From Corynebacterium sp. (GTDB lineage: Bacteria > Actinomycetota > Actinomycetes > Mycobacteriales > Mycobacteriaceae), in NCBI GenBank assembly GCA_030527885.1, contig JAUMZY010000002.1:62001-126000 (forward strand): DNA of 64,000 nt, given 5' to 3'. Every line of letters starts with the position of its first letter. Position 1 is the first letter of the stretch. Positions 59,690-64,000 of the stretch are shown here, piece after piece. The notes under the pieces were generated by a model. The model saw only the letters and a list, made by a program, of their open reading frames with translations, was not told the origin of the DNA and did no database searches. Made by a program: the position numbers and the translations under genes.

Positions 59690-60829
59690 ATGTCAAACAA
59701 TAGTGTGGCGTTGCGCATCCTCCTACCCCTAACCATCGTGACCTTCGCCGTGGGCACAGACACCTTCATCATGGCCGGGCTTCTACCAGCCATCGCCCAT
59801 GAACTGCATGTTTCCACCACCAACGCCGGCCAACTCGTCACCGTCTTCAGCATCACCTTCGCTGTCGCTGCACCCATCATCGGCGCCTTCACCGGCAACC
59901 TCAGCCGTGACAACGCGCTCAAACTCGGCCTTATCGGCTTCATCCTCGGCAATGCCGCCACCGCACTAGCCCCCACCTTTGGCTTTGCCATCGCCGCCCG
60001 CATCTTCACCGCCCTTGGGGCCAGCCTGCTCAGCCCCTCCGCCTCCGCAATCACCGTGGCACTCGCCCCACCGGAAAAACGCGGCCGCTCACTAGCCATC
60101 GTCATGGGTGGCCTCATGACAGCCACCGCCCTCGGAGTCCCCCTAGGACTGCTCATCGGGCAAACCAACTGGCGCCACACCATGTGGGCACTAACCGCTC
60201 TCGGAGCACTCGCACTAGTTGCCGTACTGCTATGGATACCCCAGGTGCGCATGCCCACAATCCCACTGCTCACCCGCCTGCAACCCCTCACAGACCTGCG
60301 TGTACTAGGCATCATCGTCACCACCATCGTGGTCGTCGGCAGCAACATGCAAATCTTCGTGTACGCCGGCCTCATCACTGGCGCCGCAGGCCCCCTCCTT
60401 ATCCTCGGCCTCACCACATTCGGCATCTGCACTGTGATCGGTAACTTCACCGCCGGCAAAATCAGCGACACCCACAACCCCCGACTGGCAGTATTCATCT
60501 GCATCGTGGGCCTCGGCCTGAGTCAACTAACCTTCAACATTGCGGTACAAATCGGCCTCATGCTGCTGATTCTCGCCTGCAACGGATTCTTCGGCGGCAT
60601 GCTCACCGTGCCGCAACAAGCCCGCATCGTCGCCGAAAACCCTGCCGCCGCATCGCTGCTCATCGCGCTCCTGTCCTCTGCGGTTTATGCCGGATTCGCG
60701 CTCGCAGGAGCTGTCGGAAAGCTTGTGATTGATAACTCCAACCCCACCACGATCCCATGGACCTCAGCACTCATGCTGCTGCTTCCCATTGGTCTGACCT
60801 GGGCATTACGATCCCCACGCGCGGCCTAA
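59690..60829 (+). CDS. MFS transporter, DHA1-type drug/metabolite exporter
   Basis: 379 residues with about 12 helices. FAVGTDTFIMAGLLPAIA at the start and ARIFTALGASLLSPSASAITVALAPPEKRGRSLAIVMGGLMTATALGVPLG (motif C-like antiporter segment) mark the DHA1 drug:H+ antiporter group. Divergent from the ArsR-like regulator, an arrangement typical of inducible exporters. The A/T-rich 54-bp gap with ATAATTAT is the probable operator. The substrate is unknown. The CTTTTCGACG motif starts 11 bp after the stop. Confidence 0.88.
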   Translation: MSNNSVALRILLPLTIVTFAVGTDTFIMAGLLPAIAHELHVSTTNAGQLVTVFSITFAVAAPIIGAFTGNLSRDNALKLGLIGFILGNAATALAPTFGFAIAARIFTALGASLLSPSASAITVALAPPEKRGRSLAIVMGGLMTATALGVPLGLLIGQTNWRHTMWALTALGALALVAVLLWIPQVRMPTIPLLTRLQPLTDLRVLGIIVTTIVVVGSNMQIFVYAGLITGAAGPLLILGLTTFGICTVIGNFTAGKISDTHNPRLAVFICIVGLGLSQLTFNIAVQIGLMLLILACNGFFGGMLTVPQQARIVAENPAAASLLIALLSSAVYAGFALAGAVGKLVIDNSNPTTIPWTSALMLLLPIGLTWALRSPRAA

Positions 60830-60839
60830 CGCATGCTCG

Positions 60840-60849
60840 CTTTTCGACG
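60840..60849 (+). repeat. CTTTTCGACG motif after the MFS gene
   Basis: Within GCTTTTCGACGC, 11 bp downstream of the stop codon and in the same sense as the gene. Confidence 0.55.
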
Positions 60850-60944
60850 CCCCCATGTGGTCTTACATCTGGTACCAGGGATAACTTATTGATTACAGTC
60901 GCGCCAATACCGCAGAGTGATTTCCAGCACGGGGTGAGCCACCA

Positions 60945-61415
60945 ATGATCCAAATGCACGACTTTCCAGCACGCAAAATCGGGGACAACCCCAGAGACGG
61001 AATCCTCACAGTACTGGCTGGCGCCCTGGCCGTGCTCGTCGGCGGTAGATTCCTCTACAGCATTCTGGCCGGTGGTGCCCGAATCACGGACACTCGCACG
61101 CTAATTTGGGCCGCAGTGCTCTGCGCTGGCCTGTTTGCCGTGGTCATCGGGGTCAGGATGGTACCCCGCTACCCAGTGCTGCGGCTTAATGCGAAAGGCA
61201 TCAAAGTGGGGTATAAGCGCCGGGTGGCTTGGGGGTAGGTCTCAGAATTTCACCTCACCCGCATTGAATCGAAAAACTTTGTGACCTTCCAGACCCAGCG
61301 CGGCACTCATGCCCCCATTGATCACAAAATCCCTAGTAATAGGGATTTCTCCCCGTCTGCCCTTGCCGGCCTGCTGAATCAATACCGCCAATATTATGCG
61401 GGGCAGAAAGTGTAA
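60945..61415 (+). pseudogene. Two-helix membrane protein with in-frame TAG
   Basis: ATG 60945 opens an approximately 156-codon frame with two hydrophobic helices (ILTVLAGALAVLVGG and LIWAAVLCAGLFAVVIGV) and LRLNAKGIKVGYKRRVAWG. TAG at 61236-61238 interrupts it. The same frame then runs VSEFHLTRIESKNFVTFQ to AGLLNQYRQYYAGQKV and TAA 61415. The ending matches the LLNxYRxxY tails of the proteins at 45895 and 61662, showing that the part after the stop is genuine. A GAG or CAG codon changed to TAG suffices. The function of the family is unknown. Confidence 0.75.
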
Positions 61416-61661
61416 ACCAAAAATAACTAGAAGTTTAAATCTCTGGTTCGGGGTTGATTAATTAGGGTGATATAAAAATTTTATAGTTAAGGCTTTCCTT
61501 ACTTAAGATCTTTGATTATGGTATTGAGGGGCATTTTTCGGAAAGTATCGGTTTTGGTATTTATGTGTCGGTTGGGACACGCCGAATTGCCACAATGCAC
61601 ATTCTTGGTGTTTTTTACCCTAAGATGGGTGTGAATTTAATTGGTTGAGGTGCGCGAGGGC
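61416..61661. other. 246-bp intergenic region
   Basis: A/T-rich. TAAGGCTTTCCTTACTTAA at 61488-61506 matches the DtxR consensus at 14 of 19 positions, a weak candidate iron box for the following gene. Nothing else recognised. Confidence 0.3.
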
Positions 61662-62228
61662 ATGAGGGGCATGGGCAGCAGTAGCTATTCACAATATGGA
61701 AATAAAGCATTATCACTATTATCAGTGCAGTCGGCATTTGCGCCTCCGGAAGACTCTTGGTTTCCCGCGCGTCGGCTCAGCTACTTCGGCAAATCCGGTT
61801 CCGTAGTCATCGTCTACTACTTGTGCTTTTTGTCAATCTTGATATTAAACTCCGTCAGCCGGCCGTTGCCGGTGCTGCGGTCGGTGTGCATTTTCCTCCC
61901 CAGCCTATGCATCGTGGCGTTCATCGTGTATAAAACCCGGACCTCCCACATGGGGTTCCTCCACCTGGGAAATTCCGGGCTGAACATGCGCAATAACAAT
62001 AACGAAGGTTTCTTTGTCAAGTGGGGTGAAGTGTCGGAGTTTCGGGTAATCCGTACGCTCAGTGGGAAAATGGTGGAATTTGATTACCGGGTTACTGGGC
62101 CTGATGGGGTATCGCAAATCGTGCTGACGCGCCGGCTGATGCGCACCAAGGAGCTGGGGGTCATGGAGCTGGCACAATTGCTCAATAACTATCGCTCTCA
62201 TTACTCACTGATACATTTGTCATTGTAA
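61662..62228 (+). CDS. Two-helix membrane protein, paralogue of 45895 and 60945 products
   Basis: About 188 residues; the start is uncertain among 61641 (GTG-like), ATG 61662 and ATG 61671. A Ser/Tyr-rich N-terminus precedes two membrane helices (VVIVYYLCFLSILILNSV and SVCIFLPSLCIVAFIVY). The C-terminal domain is beta-rich (GFFVKWGEVSEFRVI, SGKMVEFDYRVTGPDG) and ends MELAQLLNNYRSHYSL. The WGEVSEF and LLNNYR segments match the neighbouring pseudogene, so the pair probably arose by tandem duplication. Function unknown. Confidence 0.72.
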   Translation: MRGMGSSSYSQYGNKALSLLSVQSAFAPPEDSWFPARRLSYFGKSGSVVIVYYLCFLSILILNSVSRPLPVLRSVCIFLPSLCIVAFIVYKTRTSHMGFLHLGNSGLNMRNNNNEGFFVKWGEVSEFRVIRTLSGKMVEFDYRVTGPDGVSQIVLTRRLMRTKELGVMELAQLLNNYRSHYSLIHLSL

Positions 62229-62492
62229 ATAAGCCGGTTGTTATTGAAAACCGAGAGACCAGTTTTTGTCTGCCGCAGATCTAATATTTTTTGGTTTATG
62301 CTCTGAAAACTGGTGGTGATTTTTGGGTAAAACCACAGTTCACATTCTGTTGTCCAAGTTGCTACGCAATATTGCGTAGTCAAGTTAAAAGTCAGTTCCC
62401 GCTTTTGCAGCCCGCCCTAATGGGGTTAAACCTTAGGATGGTACTAACCACTATTTCGGCATTTGCCTAGTTGCGTGCAATATGCTTGAGGT

Positions 62493-62921
62493 ATGTCCGC
62501 ACAGCAAAGGCTCAACAGTCAAATCAGTTTCCAATTCTATACCGGTTCTCGACTCATGCAGCGCATGTACCGACCATACCTTGACGAATGGGGAATCACC
62601 TACTCGCAGTACCTGGTGTTGGAATGCCTGTGGGAAGCCGACGGCCAAACCATCGCAGACTTGTCGATTCCCCTCGACCTGGACTCAGGAACCCTCTCAC
62701 CCCTCCTGAAACGCATGGAAAATGGCGGCTTCGTGCGTCGACAAGCAGACAAAACCGACTACCGGCGGGTGCTGTTTTTTCTCACGCAGCGGGGCCAAAA
62801 ACTCCAAGGCAAAGCCAAATCCATGGAGAAGGAAATCGCCGCCATGCTGGGCTTCACCGACGAAGACCTCAAAGCCATCACTACGGTCATGTCGAAGATC
62901 AACCCCAACGGCGGCGAATAA
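62493..62921 (+). CDS. MarR-family regulator, OhrR-like but lacking the reactive cysteine
   Basis: 142 residues. Over the DNA-binding core (YRPYLDEWGITYSQYLVLECLWEADGQTI, LDLDSGTLSPLLKRMENGGFVRR, TDYRRVLFFLTQRG) it has the OhrR pattern. OhrR senses organic peroxides with a cysteine in an N-terminal LCFALY-type motif; here the motif reads ISFQFY, with Ser12 in its place. The only cysteine is in the ECLWE helix. The regulator therefore probably senses something else or by another residue. No ohr gene is adjacent. GAGG lies just before the ATG. Confidence 0.85.
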   Translation: MSAQQRLNSQISFQFYTGSRLMQRMYRPYLDEWGITYSQYLVLECLWEADGQTIADLSIPLDLDSGTLSPLLKRMENGGFVRRQADKTDYRRVLFFLTQRGQKLQGKAKSMEKEIAAMLGFTDEDLKAITTVMSKINPNGGE

Positions 62922-62935
62922 CACTAACTGCCACG

Positions 62936-62966
62936 CCCTGGCTTTCACCCCATGAAACAGCCGGGG
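62936..62966. terminator. Bidirectional terminator between marR-like and hrpB
   Basis: CCCTGGCT (62936-62943) pairs with AGCCGGGG (62959-62966), with one G·U pair, followed by TTTAGTGTTT on the plus strand. Confidence 0.65.
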
Positions 62967-62967
62967 T

Positions 62968-64000
62968 TTAGTGTTTGGTGCGGGCCGTCGCCACCGCGGT
63001 CGTGGGATCCGCCGGCCACGGATGCTTAGGATACCGCCCCCGCATCTCCGAACGTACATTCTGATACGGGCCGGCCCAAAAACTCGCCAAATCATCCGTG
63101 ATTGCCACTGGCCGACCCGCCGGCGATAATAAGTGAAACAACACTCGCCGACCCCCAAACTCCGGCGAAGCACTCAACCCAAAACACTCCTGCAACTTCA
63201 CCCGCACCGTCGGCCGCCCATCCCCATACGACACCGGAACCTTACGCCCCGATGGCACCACAAATTCCGCCGGCGCCACCTCATCCAACTTCGCCGCCGC
63301 TGGCCATGGCAACTCCCGCTGCATCGCCGCAAACATATCAATATCCTTGACGTTTGCCCCTTCCGCTAAGGACATGATTTCCGGTTGCAACCACAATTCC
63401 GGCGCTAGCTTTTCGACGTCCGGCCATGGCTCACCCACCTCTTGATGGAGAAAATCTACCCGCTCCCGCAAGTGCGTAGCAGACTCGCTCCAGTGAAACA
63501 CTGCTAACCCGTGGGTTGCTATCGCCTCGGTAATCACCGGCACCGCCTGCATTCCCACGGCCCGAATCGGTGTACTCGATAACGTGATAGCACCCGCGCG
63601 TTTCACCCGCGTCCCCTTCACCCGACCATCTTTGAACTTATAAGTGGTTTCTTCCGTCACCCCGATGATGTCCAACGCTGCTGCTTCCGACAATGGGGCT
63701 GCCGCCTGCACATACGCCCGCCCCGACTGCGCCAACCGAATATCCGCGATGGCCAGCCATTCCTCCCCGGCCAACCCGTATTCCGCCGGCACCTGGGCCC
63801 GCGTGCCCTGCGCCAACAAGTATTCCGATCCTACCCGGCGCGCAATGAACTGCGGGAACGCATGTCCCACCACCTCACCAGGTGAAGCCGGCACCGAATG
63901 CGTACCCACGAGCCGCTGCAACCGCTTCGCTTCCTGCGTGCGCCGCGCATCGGGGCGTCGTAAAGCAGCAAGAATGTTGCCCCGCGTTTCACCGATGCTC
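62968..64000 (-). CDS. hrpB: ATP-dependent helicase HrpB (C-terminal part, runs off the window)
   Basis: The frame is open through the window edge; about 344 residues are seen, ending at 62968. The visible part lies after the helicase core. It includes VGHAFPQFIARRVGSEYLLAQG, EEWLAIADI and the C-terminal HrpB domain (DIDMFAAMQRELPWPAAAKLDEVAPAEFVVPSGRKVPVSYG, LQECFGLSASPEFGGRRVLFHLLSPAGRPVAITDDLASFWAGPY, RYPKHPWPADPTTA). This ending is unmistakable for HrpB, a DEAH-box helicase of about 800 residues whose cellular role is not well defined. A CTTTTCGACG motif lies within the coding sequence at 63409. Confidence 0.94.
   Translation of the reverse strand, partial: SIGETRGNILAALRRPDARRTQEAKRLQRLVGTHSVPASPGEVVGHAFPQFIARRVGSEYLLAQGTRAQVPAEYGLAGEEWLAIADIRLAQSGRAYVQAAAPLSEAAALDIIGVTEETTYKFKDGRVKGTRVKRAGAITLSSTPIRAVGMQAVPVITEAIATHGLAVFHWSESATHLRERVDFLHQEVGEPWPDVEKLAPELWLQPEIMSLAEGANVKDIDMFAAMQRELPWPAAAKLDEVAPAEFVVPSGRKVPVSYGDGRPTVRVKLQECFGLSASPEFGGRRVLFHLLSPAGRPVAITDDLASFWAGPYQNVRSEMRGRYPKHPWPADPTTAVATARTKH

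Overview
The window is actinobacterial and almost certainly Corynebacterium. It carries the conserved cell-envelope/division cluster crgA–pknB–pknA–pbpA–rodA–pstP–fhaB–fhaA–tRNA-Leu with cwsA, ppiA and a rhomboid gene beside it, which lies near the replication origin in Corynebacterium and Mycobacterium. Candidate operators match corynebacterial regulators: two McbR-type boxes, at metQ and at a cysR-like ROK gene, and a DtxR-type iron box. The assignment rests on gene content and order, not on database comparison.

Layout. 1-3317: 3' end of pdxS and a three-gene sugar-type ABC importer. 3362-7111: accessory block with two paralogous small proteins of unknown function flanking an ABC-F ATPase (with a leader-peptide/alternative-hairpin region) and an unknown gene preceded by a pseudoknot-shaped inverted repeat. 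7507-12304: broken TM2-domain gene, cwsA, ppiA, rhomboid, then about 500 bp packed with 15 exact DnaA boxes, a broken flavodoxin-type reductase and a DUF1697 gene. 12697-22627: cell-envelope kinase cluster and tRNA-Leu. 22694-30667: CHY zinc finger, frameshifted MFS transporter, M20 peptidase, bioB-bsaP, metNIQ, broken sirtuin. 30748-36265: two YceI proteins, AMP nucleosidase, lipoprotein, siderophore-binding protein. 36281-44603: siderophore ABC transporter with a nonsense codon in one permease, a decayed second binding protein, anion symporter, DNA glycosylase, nitroreductase, gamma carbonic anhydrase-like protein, cysR-like regulator. 45072-48000: sirtuin, membrane protein, GNAT-LOG fusion. 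48025-57614: the most unusual locus, described below. 57747-64000: lldD, ArsR/MFS pair, two related membrane proteins (one broken), an OhrR-like MarR regulator lacking the usual cysteine, and the 3' part of hrpB.

The 48-58 kb locus combines an acidic protein of DxDxDG repeats (divergent), two dynamin-like GTPases (IniA/IniC-like), two paralogous Hsp70-type ATPase domains that lack the peptide-binding domain and are instead tethered through one membrane helix to an extracytoplasmic domain with two conserved cysteines, a small Asp/His-rich protein with a perfect Shine-Dalgarno sequence under a hairpin, and an ECF sigma factor. Inference: an envelope-stress or membrane-remodelling system in which the Hsp70-like proteins carry information across the membrane and the sigma factor sets expression.

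Several genes are interrupted. One class (TM2 gene, cwsA tail, MFS, perhaps metQ) lies at homopolymer runs and may be sequencing error. The other (sirtuin TAA, siderophore permease TGA, second binding protein TAA, membrane protein TAG) is in-frame nonsense and looks like real decay. A 10-mer, CTTTTCGACG, occurs 16 times, often just after stop codons.
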